Of a stretch of DNA of 64,000 nt, positions 15,852-24,943 are shown piece by piece. The position numbers were made by a program, and so were the translations under genes. Source of the stretch: JAFDVL01 sp964631865 (lineage in GTDB: Bacteria; Acidobacteriota; Blastocatellia; RBC074). The stretch spans positions 1 to 64,000 of the forward strand of contig CAZWAK010000008.1 of NCBI GenBank assembly GCA_964631865.1, given 5' to 3'. The notes below the pieces were generated by a model. The model had not been told where the DNA came from. It saw only the letters and a program-made list of their open reading frames with translations, and searched no databases. Each line of letters opens with the position of its first letter. Position 1 is the first letter of the stretch.

Positions 15852-16767
15852 TGCGGCCCTGGCGCTGTGCTGTCTGTTCATCAGCAGCACAGCAGTGCTG
15901 GCCGATGAATTGCGGCTGCGCGACGGCACGGTCATCCAAGTGGACGAGTCGTGGGAACGCAACAACGAGATTTGGTATCGGCAGGGACAAGTCATCCGTT
16001 CGATTGCGATGTCAGAAGTGCTGCGCGGCAAAGAATTGACGAACACAGAAACAGCGATAGCCGCACCTCTCAAGAAAAAATCATCGCGCCGCGCGCTGCG
16101 GCAAACTGAAGTGCCGACGGCCAACACGCTCGCGCCCAAGCCGCTTCCCGCGCCTGATCCGAATGCCAAGCCCGTCACGCGCATCGTTTTCAAAAACGGC
16201 CTGCAACTTGACGCCGATGCCGCGTGGGAAATTGGAGATCGCATCGGCTATCGGCTCGGCACGATTCAAGCCTTCATTGACAAAACCGAAGTCGCGCAAG
16301 TGCTGAAAGATTACGTTCCGACAGCGCCGCAACTGGAAGCCCCGTCCACACCGCCGCCGTTCCAATTCACCACCAAACACGCGGGACTGGATCAACTGAT
16401 CGCCGTGAACGCCGCGCGTCATCAAGTTGATCCGTTGTTGATTTATTTGGTGATGCAGCAGGAATCGGGCTTCAATCATCGCGCCGTGTCCAGCGTGGGC
16501 GCACGCGGCTTGATGCAATTGATGCCCGGCACCGCGCGGCAATTGGGCGTGCGCAACGTTCACGATCCGGTCGAAAATGTCGAAGCGGGCACGCGCTATC
16601 TCAAAACCTTAATCCAACGATTCAATGGCGACATCCATCTTGCTTTAGCCGGTTACAACGCAGGCGAAGACGCGGTCGTGCGCTACGGCTATCGCGTGCC
16701 GCCCTATCGAGAAACGATCAATTACGTGCGCCGCATCAGTTGGGCGTATCATCAGTTCAGAAAGTGA
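15817..16767 (+). CDS. Exported lytic transglycosylase, SLT family
   Basis: This protein of about 316 residues cleaves peptidoglycan glycan strands. The C-terminal SLT domain (about 195-310) shows the catalytic Glu (QQESGF, Glu216), then GARGLMQLMPGTA and LALAGYNAGEDAV, which are the usual SLT motifs. The N-terminal half has two copies of a small domain: LRLRDGTVIQVDESWERNNE (about 32-70) and IVFKNGLQLDADAAWEIGDR (about 128-165). The only suitable start is a TTG lying in a heptamer array, followed by a signal peptide (FAALALCCLFISSTAVLA). A wall-opening role near the pilus genes is plausible. Confidence 0.85.
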   Translation: MNLKSQIFNLQFAALALCCLFISSTAVLADELRLRDGTVIQVDESWERNNEIWYRQGQVIRSIAMSEVLRGKELTNTETAIAAPLKKKSSRRALRQTEVPTANTLAPKPLPAPDPNAKPVTRIVFKNGLQLDADAAWEIGDRIGYRLGTIQAFIDKTEVAQVLKDYVPTAPQLEAPSTPPPFQFTTKHAGLDQLIAVNAARHQVDPLLIYLVMQQESGFNHRAVSSVGARGLMQLMPGTARQLGVRNVHDPVENVEAGTRYLKTLIQRFNGDIHLALAGYNAGEDAVVRYGYRVPPYRETINYVRRISWAYHQFRK

Positions 16768-16777
16768 GGAACTACCG

Positions 16778-17560
16778 ATGAAACGATTTCTCAGTACACT
16801 TTTTGTATGTCTGACCTCACTCAACTTCGCAGTCGCAGCACAAACGCAACGCAACGCGACGCCCGCGCCAAAGCCTACTCAAGCCGCCAAACCCGAAGTG
16901 CTGACGAACGATTCGATCATCAGTTTGGTCAAGGCTGGCTTCAAAGAAAAAACGATTGTCACGCTGCTGCACACGTCGCCCGTGAACTTCGATCTGTCCC
17001 CCAACAAACTGATTCAACTGAAAAAAAACGGCGTCAACGAAGATGTGATTCAAGCGATGATTCAACGCCAGGCGTTGCAAACGGGCGAAGCCTTCTCGCT
17101 GCGCGATGATGAATTCTTCACTGCCGATGACGACACGTTTTTCAAATCGCAACCGCGCCTCGAACTGCCCGAATTGAAGCGCGATGACTCGCGCAACAAC
17201 GGCAAAGACACTGACATCTTCGGCTCGCGCTCCGGCGGCCAAAGCCAGACGCGCAGTCGTGGCGGCGTGAACAGCGACCGTTCCGGTTCGGGCGAACTCT
17301 CCGGCTCGGCGACGGTGCGCATCATCAAACCGCCGACGGAAAGCAGCGAACCCAAGCTCGAACGCGCGCCGCGCCTGACCAATCAAAACATCATGGATAT
17401 GGTACAGGCCGGTTTCACCGAAGGCACGATTTTGCGCAAGATTGAATTGGAACAAGTCGAATTCGATCTCTCGCCCAAAGCCGTCGCCGAACTGCGCAAA
17501 AATCGGGTGAGTGACAAAGTCGTCAAAGCGATGGAAGCCGCAATGGATGAGAGCAAATAA
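16778..17560 (+). CDS. Exported protein with a duplicated LTN...FDLSP domain
   Basis: This 260-residue protein has a signal peptide (residues 1-20) and two homologous helical domains, at about 35-90 and 195-255. Both start LTN, continue with VKAGF or VQAGF, then FDLSP, and end in a KKNGV or RKNRV plus VI/VKAM stretch. The middle is a charged, Ser/Gly-rich linker. This domain is often seen in Acidobacteriota and Bacteroidota exported proteins, but I know no established function. It follows the transglycosylase after 10 nt and is probably cotranscribed. Confidence 0.7.
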   Translation: MKRFLSTLFVCLTSLNFAVAAQTQRNATPAPKPTQAAKPEVLTNDSIISLVKAGFKEKTIVTLLHTSPVNFDLSPNKLIQLKKNGVNEDVIQAMIQRQALQTGEAFSLRDDEFFTADDDTFFKSQPRLELPELKRDDSRNNGKDTDIFGSRSGGQSQTRSRGGVNSDRSGSGELSGSATVRIIKPPTESSEPKLERAPRLTNQNIMDMVQAGFTEGTILRKIELEQVEFDLSPKAVAELRKNRVSDKVVKAMEAAMDESK

Positions 17561-17584
17561 GGTCGTTTGCCAAATAATCAAGCA

Positions 17585-17691
17585 CCATTTTCATTTTCCA
17601 GTTGTCAGTTGTCAGTTCTCATTTGTCATTGTCGGTGAGCAGATCGCTCACCAATGACAAATGAAAAATCAAAACTGGAAAATGGGAAATG
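17585..17691. repeat. Heptamer-based inverted repeat upstream of the VWFA gene
   Basis: The left arm holds CAGTTGT, CAGTTGT, CAGTTCT and CATTTGT units. The outer arms CATTTTCCAGTT and AACTGGAAAATG, and the inner arms around GGTGAGC and GCTCACC, are complementary. The whole can fold into one long hairpin of about 100 nt. It lies between the stop at 17560 and the VWFA start. Confidence 0.7.
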
Positions 17692-17702
17692 ATAGAGTCC
17701 TG

Positions 17703-18689
17703 ATGTTACGCTGGCTCATCTACCATCTTTGGTTCGTATTTTTCCTCGCCAACGTTTTTGCGCAAACGAATAAGCCTTCCGACCCGGAAGAAGTCCTCAA
17801 AATTGACACGCGCGAAGTTCTGTTGCCCGTCACCGTGCGCGACGTTGCGGGTCAATTCGTGCCGAACCTCAAAGCCACCGACTTTGCCATCTACGAAGAC
17901 AACGCGCTGCAACCGATCACGTCCTTCAGCCTGAAACAATTGCCCGTCCACGTCGTCCTGTTGATTGACACGAGCAGCAGCGTCACGCGCGAGATCGAAG
18001 ACTTCAAACAAGCCGCATTGAATTTCGCTGCCCGCCTCGCGCCAGACGATCAACTCTCGCTCATCCGCTTCGATGACAAAGTTGAATTGGTGATGGATTG
18101 GACAACGAATCGCAACGCGCTGCGCCGTGCCTTGCATCGCCTGACGACGGGCATGTTCACGAACTTCCACGATGCCTTGTGGCTCGCCGCGCGCGATCAA
18201 CTCCATCGCGTCACAGGTCGCAAAGCCATCATCGTGCTGACCGACGGCATTGACAGCGGACGCGGCCACAAAACCCAGGCCCAAGCCCTGCGCGCGCTGC
18301 TCGAAGAAGAAACGCCCGTCTACGCCGTCAGCAAAACCGAGATTCAACGCCGCACCGAACAACGCGAATTAGAGTCGTATGGAACTTCAATTTCCCCCAC
18401 GAACCGCATCCGCACAGACGGCTTGAAGCTCTCGCTCGCCGCACTGAATCAAAGCGAGCAATGGTTGATGAAGCTGACGGAAGAAACCGGCGGACGATTG
18501 TTCTTGCCGAAAAGCTTTGATGAACTCAGCGACGTCTACCAACAAGTCGCCGACGAATTGCGCAGCCAATACGTCATCTTCTACACGCCACAAAATCCCA
18601 AACGCGACAGCAGCTATCGCACCGTGCGCGTGCAAGCGAAGTGCAAAGATTGCCGCGCGACTTCGAGGTTGGGGTACTATGCGCGGTAA
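17703..18689 (+). CDS. VWFA-related Acidobacterial domain protein
   Basis: This 328-residue exported protein is of the type known mainly from Acidobacteriota. The ATG at 17703 is preferred because a signal peptide follows directly (WLIYHLWFVFFLANVFAQ); an upstream ATG at 17661 lies in the inverted repeat. A beta domain follows with LLPVTVRDVAGQFVPNLKATD and then a VWA domain. Its metal site is visible as LIDTSSSVTREI (DxSxS) and LTDGIDSGRG. The end YVIFYTPQNPKRDSSYRTVRV is typical of the family. Such proteins are thought to bind ligands outside the cytoplasm; the partner is unknown. Confidence 0.88.
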   Translation: MLRWLIYHLWFVFFLANVFAQTNKPSDPEEVLKIDTREVLLPVTVRDVAGQFVPNLKATDFAIYEDNALQPITSFSLKQLPVHVVLLIDTSSSVTREIEDFKQAALNFAARLAPDDQLSLIRFDDKVELVMDWTTNRNALRRALHRLTTGMFTNFHDALWLAARDQLHRVTGRKAIIVLTDGIDSGRGHKTQAQALRALLEEETPVYAVSKTEIQRRTEQRELESYGTSISPTNRIRTDGLKLSLAALNQSEQWLMKLTEETGGRLFLPKSFDELSDVYQQVADELRSQYVIFYTPQNPKRDSSYRTVRVQAKCKDCRATSRLGYYAR

Positions 18690-18742
18690 GTTCTACTATC
18701 AACAATTCCACTAAAACCTGCGTGACGATGCAAAAATAGTTA

Positions 18743-18771
18743 TTGCACGAAAGTTACGACAGTGCTATAGT
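18743..18771 (+). promoter_or_regulatory. Sigma-70-type promoter for the 19038 gene
   Basis: TTGCAC (18743-18748) and TATAGT (18766-18771) are 17 nt apart. It is the best promoter match in the 348-nt spacer. The leader to the ATG at 19038 would be about 260 nt and shows no obvious structure. I see nothing else in 18690-19037. Confidence 0.5.
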
Positions 18772-19037
18772 TCGCCCCGTTTTACCGTAAAAGCCGTAAC
18801 AATTGAGTCATCCGATTTGCTTCAGCGAGTACGGATGCCTGCTACGAAAGAAGTCACGAACTTACGAACAGCCAAAGAAACTGCTATTTAGGTTTGACTA
18901 TTTCTTTTTCAGCCAAACCATCACCATTCTTTTTAGAAAAAACTTGGGCAAATAAACACTTGGAGGACTTAAAATAAGGCCCATCAAGTAGTAGTTTCCC
19001 TAATTGCAAGGTATTTTCAGCTAACTGGAGATAACAT

Positions 19038-20105
19038 ATGCAAAGAGTCTATGCCTCTATAGTCTTATTAGCCGTCACCCTATCACTATTGCCAGGGAAA
19101 GCTATTTCTCAATCTAACAATCCCACAGACCCTGATGCAAAAACAACCATTTACGTGCAGTCATTGTTAGGCCCATTCGGTAGCGCATATATTCCCGCAG
19201 AGTTAGTCAGCAATGCTGAATTAAAGGAGATAAAGAGCGCAACGGATGGTTATTACTTTCCTTCAATCTACTTCGTAATCTCGATAAAACCAGGCCTCAA
19301 GGTCAAACAAAAAAACGGGAAGCCTGATATCGGAAAAAGCAATTCAAAGGTAGACCTCATACAGTTTACCTTTGAACTCGAAGGTTTCGACAAAAATAAA
19401 AATAAAGTAACTGATGGTATAAAGATATTGAGATTACTGCCAGATGAGACGAAAGTAATAGAGCAACTTAGCCCGGCGGCTGAGGCTGCCAAAACAGTTT
19501 CTAATTTAACGGAGACTCTTACCCCTTTCTTTCCTGACCCTACTCAAGGAAACATGGCAAAGGCAGCCGCTAAAGGGATGGGGGTAGTATTCAATGGATT
19601 ATTCCCCCCGCAGCTCAATGCTTATAAATATGCTTTCATTCTCGAACAGGGTAAATTTGGCTGGTATTTGGAGCATAGCGTAGAGGGGAAGGAATCGGGT
19701 ATAGGGATGCGGCGTGGCATTGTACTCCTACAGGTGCGAAAAGATGTTGTAAATATTAATATCAAATCACGAGCCACGTATGACTTCGATCACGATAAGT
19801 GGATAGATGACGGGAAAATGAAATTTCCCGATGCCAATATCCAAGTAGAAAAGATTTTGGATGCATTGATTAAAGCTCAAGAAATTGATTTTGACCACAT
19901 AAAGGACTTAAATGACTTTCCGATTCTGATTCCAGTGGATGTCGCTGCTGCAATCTGCCACATGGAGGACCAGGCCTTTAAAGATTGGTTTAAGAGTCTC
20001 AAAGTATCAGACCTTGGCATTATTGAGGGGGTAGATAGTGAGGGGAAAGTGAAAAGCTATGTCAGAAAATCTGACTTAGAAAAAATCCTTCTGCCCAAAA
20101 AATAA
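19038..20105 (+). CDS. Exported protein of unknown function, AT-rich
   Basis: This 355-residue protein starts at an ATG with CTGGAGA upstream. A signal peptide covers about residues 1-25 (SIVLLAVTLSLLPGKAISQ). The rest is rich in Lys and Asp and has no motif I recognise. Two stretches suggest beta structure (VDLIQFTFELEGFDKNKNKV and VVNINIKSRATYDFDHDKWI). Base use is distinctly more AT-rich than the Tad genes, as it also is in the next gene. Its own promoter and spacers on both sides suggest a separate unit. Horizontal acquisition is possible. Confidence 0.65.
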   Translation: MQRVYASIVLLAVTLSLLPGKAISQSNNPTDPDAKTTIYVQSLLGPFGSAYIPAELVSNAELKEIKSATDGYYFPSIYFVISIKPGLKVKQKNGKPDIGKSNSKVDLIQFTFELEGFDKNKNKVTDGIKILRLLPDETKVIEQLSPAAEAAKTVSNLTETLTPFFPDPTQGNMAKAAAKGMGVVFNGLFPPQLNAYKYAFILEQGKFGWYLEHSVEGKESGIGMRRGIVLLQVRKDVVNINIKSRATYDFDHDKWIDDGKMKFPDANIQVEKILDALIKAQEIDFDHIKDLNDFPILIPVDVAAAICHMEDQAFKDWFKSLKVSDLGIIEGVDSEGKVKSYVRKSDLEKILLPKK

Positions 20106-20175
20106 ATCGAGATCGCCGACAGTAAGGGCTTAACACGGTAGCAGTCTGCTTTCACAAGAAAGTGAGGTATTGTTT

Positions 20176-21606
20176 ATGGCCCAATCCAGCATATCCTCCG
20201 TATGGAACGATAGTTTGACAGCCAAGTATGCTCCACCACCCTTCATTCACGAGGGTAGACTCATAGTTCCCATTGACGTTTCGACGCTGGCGATGCGATT
20301 CGACGTGGATATACTCCAGCAACAGGTCATCGCGCGCACAGTTGTTCAATTCTCGGCGTCTCGCCCTGGCTATCCATTTCTTGATCTTGTGCCAGAACCA
20401 ACTCGCCTTAAGTTTGACGGAGCATCACTTAATACATCCCAATTCTCATTGGTGAGTCCTCCTGAAAATGAGGCATTCGTGCGATTTCTCGATGTGGAAC
20501 TAGATTCCACTGCAACACATACTTTAGAAGTTGAGTATCCTCTCGGTGATTCAACAGTCGTGTTCACGGGTGGAGGCGTTCGTCTTGGGTTCTTCCTGAA
20601 TGACCTGATTGAGCGTGCTTTCCTTGAACGGTATACGCCAGCAAATCTCGAGTTCGACCAATCCCAAATGACTATGGAATTTGCCATCTCCGGCGCACAA
20701 TCCCAACACAGACTTTTTTCTAACGGTGATGTTGTCGAGGAAACAGCAAGTAGCTGGAAGCTCAAGTTTCCTGACTATTTCACTTGTTCTTCCAGCTATG
20801 TGCATCTCACCAATCGTCCTCTTGCGGTTGTCACCGGTAATTTTCCAGGACAGGAACGAAACATCCCAGTTACAGTCTATGGCGAGGACGAAACAATTGT
20901 TAATGATGAGTTGTCACATGCTTTGGAGATCATGCGGGAGCTTGAATCAGCGTATGGGCCGTATGCACACAAAGACCTGTTGATTTATGTTGCGGAAACA
21001 CTTGAGCCACCACTTGCTGGGATGGAATACTGTGGCGCAACCATGACAAATCCAGGCACTGCCTTGGAGCATGAAATATCCCATTCCTGGTTCGGGCGAG
21101 GAGTCATGCCTGCGAATGGTAATGCTGGCTGGATTGACGAGGCTATTGCACGCTGGCGCGATTACGGCTATCCCCGTGCAAACAGTGCGCCTGACCGACT
21201 TCCAGTAAATCTGGCTGGGTTCTCGCCATATCGGCGACGTACAACACGGGATGCCTACAATTATGGCTCGCTGCTTCTGAGCGAAATTGATTACCTGCTT
21301 GCTAATCAAGGGGGACTGCGACCGGTATTGAAGTCGTTGTTTTTGCGTTGCCGCCGTGAAGTGATTGACACGTCATTCTTTCGGAACTTTCTTGAGCAGC
21401 AGACGGGCCTGGACTTGGGCAATATGTTTGCAAGATATGTGTACGGGCAGACCGGATATGACAGCGTCGTCGCTGCCCAGGATGAACTGACGAGTGAACA
21501 CCGACCAGTTTTCGGAGCAGCCGAGCTTGCTGGATTGTGGAAGGTACCTGAACCAGTACCGCCACCGCGCCCCTATACCTTCGAAGAGTTGAAAAGCTTG
21601 GTTTAG
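20176..21606 (+). CDS. M1-like zinc metallopeptidase (gluzincin)
   Basis: This 476-residue protein has the gluzincin signature HEISH (residues 299-303) followed by Glu322, a HEXXH-x18-E arrangement as in M1 aminopeptidases. The upstream GMEYCGAT matches the position of the M1 substrate-binding GAMEN motif in altered form. The N-terminal 200 residues look beta-rich. The protein is much shorter than PepN and has no visible signal peptide. The ATG at 20176 has GTGAGG upstream and is preferred to a TTG two codons earlier. Substrate and role are unknown. Confidence 0.75.
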   Translation: MAQSSISSVWNDSLTAKYAPPPFIHEGRLIVPIDVSTLAMRFDVDILQQQVIARTVVQFSASRPGYPFLDLVPEPTRLKFDGASLNTSQFSLVSPPENEAFVRFLDVELDSTATHTLEVEYPLGDSTVVFTGGGVRLGFFLNDLIERAFLERYTPANLEFDQSQMTMEFAISGAQSQHRLFSNGDVVEETASSWKLKFPDYFTCSSSYVHLTNRPLAVVTGNFPGQERNIPVTVYGEDETIVNDELSHALEIMRELESAYGPYAHKDLLIYVAETLEPPLAGMEYCGATMTNPGTALEHEISHSWFGRGVMPANGNAGWIDEAIARWRDYGYPRANSAPDRLPVNLAGFSPYRRRTTRDAYNYGSLLLSEIDYLLANQGGLRPVLKSLFLRCRREVIDTSFFRNFLEQQTGLDLGNMFARYVYGQTGYDSVVAAQDELTSEHRPVFGAAELAGLWKVPEPVPPPRPYTFEELKSLV

Positions 21607-21718
21607 GTTAGCGCGATTGGCATCCTTTCGGGAATAAGTCATCATTGGTTCAGAAACGGCATTCTTGCGCCGCGTTACAAAATAACGCACAATGCCCGCA
21701 CCGGAAAGGAATGGAGCT

Positions 21719-22039
21719 ATGAACGATGAGCAAATCAATGCGCTTTTTCGCACGGTGGCGGATCATTTGGAGTGTTTGGCAACAAGAATTCGAAACGCAA
21801 AAAAATTACAAGAGGAAGATCGCGCTCGTGAGAAAGCGGATCCGCCGCGCTTAGACCGTTTGGAACGGGTACTCAAGTCGCTGGTACGAGTTGATGCTCG
21901 TGAGCGAAAAGAATGGCATGATCGGCTCAACGCGCTTCGTGATATTCAAACGCGTAGCGACGCTACCTCTGCTGCGTTCCAAGCACAAATGTCGGAATTC
22001 CAGAAAAAAGCCAATGAATGCCAGTCACATCGCCAATAA
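21719..22039 (+). CDS. Small coiled-coil protein
   Basis: This 106-residue, highly charged protein starts at an ATG with GGAAAGGA nearby. Long stretches with heptad-like spacing (about 20-100) predict coiled coil, for example RLDRLERVLKSLVRVDARER. There is no signal peptide or known domain. The 3' end overlaps the reading frame of the chimeric ORF that follows. Confidence 0.5.
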   Translation: MNDEQINALFRTVADHLECLATRIRNAKKLQEEDRAREKADPPRLDRLERVLKSLVRVDARERKEWHDRLNALRDIQTRSDATSAAFQAQMSEFQKKANECQSHRQ

Positions 22040-22047
22040 TCCAACAC

Positions 22048-22536
22048 ATGACAAACACCATCTCCGTCCGCAATGTCAGCAAATATTTTGGCGATTTCAT
22101 GGCGGTCAATGATCTCTCGCTCGAGGTCGCGCCGGGTTCGACCTTTGGCTTGCTGGGGCCGAATGGCGCGGGCAAGACGACGACGATTCGCATGATTGTC
22201 AACATCACGGTGCCGGACTTGGGCATTGTCTTCGCGGCACGCATCCCGGCGGATGAAGAGCCGGAAGGGATTTGGGAGATCGCCCCTGATCTGGCTATCG
22301 AAGTGATTTCGCCGAACGATATTTATGCGAAAGTGGCCCAGAAAGTAGATGATTACTTGGAAGCTGGTGTGCAGCAGGTTTGGTTGGTGTTGCCCGAACA
22401 AAAATCCATCACGATTTATCGCTCGCCGTTTGATGTCACTGTCTTTCAAGATGAAATGGAATTGGTTGCCGAAGACTTGCTGCCCGGCTTTCGTTACCGC
22501 TTGAGTGAAATCTTCAAGACGAAAAAGCCATCGTAA
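22048..22536 (+). pseudogene. Chimeric ORF: ABC-ATPase N-terminus joined to Uma2 C-terminus
   Basis: Residues 1-56 are the start of an ABC transporter ATPase, including Walker A (GLLGPNGAGKTTTIRM). They match the intact ABC gene at 60780-61733 almost residue for residue. After ITVPD at about nt 22215 the frame changes to the second half of a Uma2-family (DUF820) protein (GIWEIAPDLAIEVISPNDIY). That half matches the Uma2 gene at 61974-62512 to its end. The ABC signature and Walker B and the Uma2 N-terminus are all missing, so neither function should survive. The ABC part is about 90 percent identical in DNA and the Uma2 part is more diverged. No ribosome site is evident. Confidence 0.75.
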
Positions 22537-22625
22537 TTGCCTTGCCTGAATTGACTTCGCGCCTGCTTCAGCCAATCATACGCGCGCTGTATTTCCCAAC
22601 TCTCTTTTGCATCTTTGGAGGCTCT

Positions 22626-22910
22626 ATGATTTCGACGTGTCGCTTGTCATTGGTGGTTGTGTTGTTGACTGTCGCTATCGCTCAACAATCAATTGCGGAC
22701 GGCGGGGTTGCCTGTGATTGCGAATTACCGCAAAGCAGCAAAGGGACAAAGGACATACAACACTTTGCTCCTTTGTCCCTTTGCGGTAAAAATTCTTGTC
22801 GTCACTACTGCGTTGCACTCGCTGCGCGCGGTGTCTTCACTGGATTCACGACTAAATTCTCAATAAAAAACTCCATCATCCGATCTGCGCGCAGCCCGGA
22901 GTGGCCTTGA
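22626..22910 (+). pseudogene. Truncated small secreted protein ORF
   Basis: The ATG has a good GGAGG site and a convincing signal peptide (LSLVVVLLTVAIAQQSIADGG), followed by only a few residues (CDCELP) before the frame enters the inverted repeat at 22725-22789. It then continues antisense over the end of the dipeptidyl peptidase gene. I read it as a secreted-protein gene whose 3' part was replaced. A short functional peptide cannot be excluded. Confidence 0.35.
22725..22789. repeat. Inverted repeat at the end of the dipeptidyl peptidase gene
   Basis: Outer arms TTACCGCAAAG (22725-22735) and CTTTGCGGTAA (22779-22789), and inner arms AAAGGGACAAAGGA (22740-22753) and TCCTTTGTCCCTTT (22769-22782), are perfect complements that partly compete. 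Units of 7-8 nt (AAAGGGAC, AAAGGAC) are visible. It could serve as terminator for the leftward gene, whose stop is at 22805. Confidence 0.65.
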
Positions 22911-24943
22911 TCGGGGCCGACCTGGACTTCAAAGCTTTTGCCGGCTTGTTGCAACGCTTGAATCAACTGCATCGAATTGTTCGGATGCACGTTATTGTCG
23001 GCTGTGCCGTAATAAATCATCAAGCGGCCTTGCAGGTTGTTGGCGTATTTCATCGCGCTGCCTGCGTCGTAGCCTGCTTGATTTTCCTGCGGAATCCACA
23101 TGTAACGCTCGGTGTAAATCGTGTCGTAATGATGCCACGACGTGACGGCGGATGACGCCGCCGCTGCTTGAAACACGTCCGGGTGCCGCAGCAAACACAT
23201 TGCGGAAGCGTAGCCGCCATACGACGTGCCGAAGATGCCGACGCGGTTTTTGTCGAGATACGGACGATCCCAGAGCGATTTCACGCCTGCCGCTTGATCG
23301 TCCATTTCGACGACGCCGAGCTTTTGGTAAATCGCATCCAGAAACTTCTTGCCGCGTCCGGCGGCGCTGCGTGAATCCAATGACGCAATGAGGAAGCCGT
23401 ATTCGGTCAAGGGATTTGGCAGCGCAAACGATTCGCGTGCGCCGTTCGTCGCCGGGCCTCCGTACACAGTGACGAGCAGCGGATATTTTTTGTTCGGATC
23501 GAAGTTCGAGGGTTTGTGCAAAAGCCCGTGCAATTCGGTTTGACCGTCGGCGGCTTTGTATTTGATGAGTTCGACGCGCTGCAAATTCAACTGCTCGAAT
23601 TTCGTCGTGTCGCTCTTCGCCAACTCTTGCACGACTTTGCCGTCCGCATCCACGAGCCGTGTGAACGGCGGCGTGTTGTGCGTTTGTGCGACGTCAATGA
23701 AATGCTTGCCGTCGGGCGCAAGATTGACGGAATGATTGAAGGCCGGATCGGTCAAGCGTTTATCGCCTTTGCCGTCCAAACCGACGCGGTGCAATTGCAA
23801 TTTCATGTGGTTGTCGCCGCTGCGTGCGAGGTAGTACAGCACGCCTGCGTCTTCATCCACGCGCACGATGCTCGCCACTTCAAACGGATGATTCGTGAGC
23901 GCGGCGTGCAGCTTGCCGCTCAGGTCGTACAGATAAAAGTTCTTGTAGCCGTTGCGTTCGGATTCCCAGATGAATCGTTTGTTGTCCTTGAGGTAAGTCA
24001 TGTCCGGCGAGTTTTCTGTCCAACTCGGCAACCATTCTTCGCGCACGATCACGCGGCATTTGCCCGTTGTTGGATGGCACGCCGAAAACTCCATCACGTT
24101 CTGACGACGGTTCGTGCGATTGCACAACAACTCCGTGCCGTCGGGCGACCAACGCACGTTGTAGACATAATGCCCGACGACAGCGTTTTCAAACGGCTTG
24201 CCATCGCGCACGTCCAATTTGACCGTTTGTTTGGTGTTCACATCGTAAATCAACAAGTCCGCGATGGGATTGTCTACGCCCGCTTTGGGATAGGCTTCGA
24301 TGTCCATCACGCTTTGCAATTTCGTTTGGCCGAGTTGCAAAAAGTAATCAGGCACTTTGCTTTCATCGAAGCGATAAAACGCAATCTTCGCGCTGTCGGG
24401 CGACCACCACATCGCGGTCGTTTGGAATAACTCTTCGCCGTAGACCCAACTGGCGATCCCGTATTTGGTGCGCTGTTTTTCGTTGCCGTCGGTCGTGATG
24501 GCGAGTTCGTTCGTGCCGTTCGCGTCGCTGAGCCATAGGTTGCGATCTCGATAAAAGGCTTTGCGCTTGCCGTCGGGCGAATTGGCAAACGCCGCTTGCC
24601 GCCCGCGTTCGACACCCGCCGCGCCGCGCCGCCCACGAAAACCGTCGGCCTGCGGCCCGCCCGCGCTGGCGACGGTGGTTTCAGCGGCTTGTCGCGTGAC
24701 AATGTCATAGCGATAAACTTTGCCGTCGCGTTGATATTCAAACGCTTTGCCGCCGTCGAGCCAGCGTACCTGCAACGAACCCATCTTGACGGACGTAGCA
24801 ATTTCCAGGCGCATCTTGTCGTAGCGCGCATAACCGGGCATCGTTTTCAGACGATCCTGCGCGCCCAGCGGCAACCCGCCCAACGCCAGCGCCAACACAC
24901 AACTGAAACCTTTTTGTAATGCGGGGGCCATTCGATATTTCAT
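22805..24943 (-). CDS. Dipeptidyl peptidase IV family serine peptidase (S9)
   Basis: This 712-residue exported enzyme would remove dipeptides from peptide N-termini. The ATG at 24943 has AAGGAG upstream and begins a signal peptide (ending LPLGAQ). Residues about 40-440 form the DPP-IV N-terminal propeller, with NLWLSDANGTNELAITTDGN and WWSPDSAKIAFYRFDESKVPDY typical of S9B members. The C-terminal alpha/beta hydrolase has the nucleophile in GTSYGGYAS, the acid in YGTADNNVHPNN and the His in DQGHSG. It probably helps use environmental peptides; a POT transporter gene lies at 57160-58638. Confidence 0.93.
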   Translation of the reverse strand: MKYRMAPALQKGFSCVLALALGGLPLGAQDRLKTMPGYARYDKMRLEIATSVKMGSLQVRWLDGGKAFEYQRDGKVYRYDIVTRQAAETTVASAGGPQADGFRGRRGAAGVERGRQAAFANSPDGKRKAFYRDRNLWLSDANGTNELAITTDGNEKQRTKYGIASWVYGEELFQTTAMWWSPDSAKIAFYRFDESKVPDYFLQLGQTKLQSVMDIEAYPKAGVDNPIADLLIYDVNTKQTVKLDVRDGKPFENAVVGHYVYNVRWSPDGTELLCNRTNRRQNVMEFSACHPTTGKCRVIVREEWLPSWTENSPDMTYLKDNKRFIWESERNGYKNFYLYDLSGKLHAALTNHPFEVASIVRVDEDAGVLYYLARSGDNHMKLQLHRVGLDGKGDKRLTDPAFNHSVNLAPDGKHFIDVAQTHNTPPFTRLVDADGKVVQELAKSDTTKFEQLNLQRVELIKYKAADGQTELHGLLHKPSNFDPNKKYPLLVTVYGGPATNGARESFALPNPLTEYGFLIASLDSRSAAGRGKKFLDAIYQKLGVVEMDDQAAGVKSLWDRPYLDKNRVGIFGTSYGGYASAMCLLRHPDVFQAAAASSAVTSWHHYDTIYTERYMWIPQENQAGYDAGSAMKYANNLQGRLMIYYGTADNNVHPNNSMQLIQALQQAGKSFEVQVGPDQGHSGLRADRMMEFFIENLVVNPVKTPRAASATQ

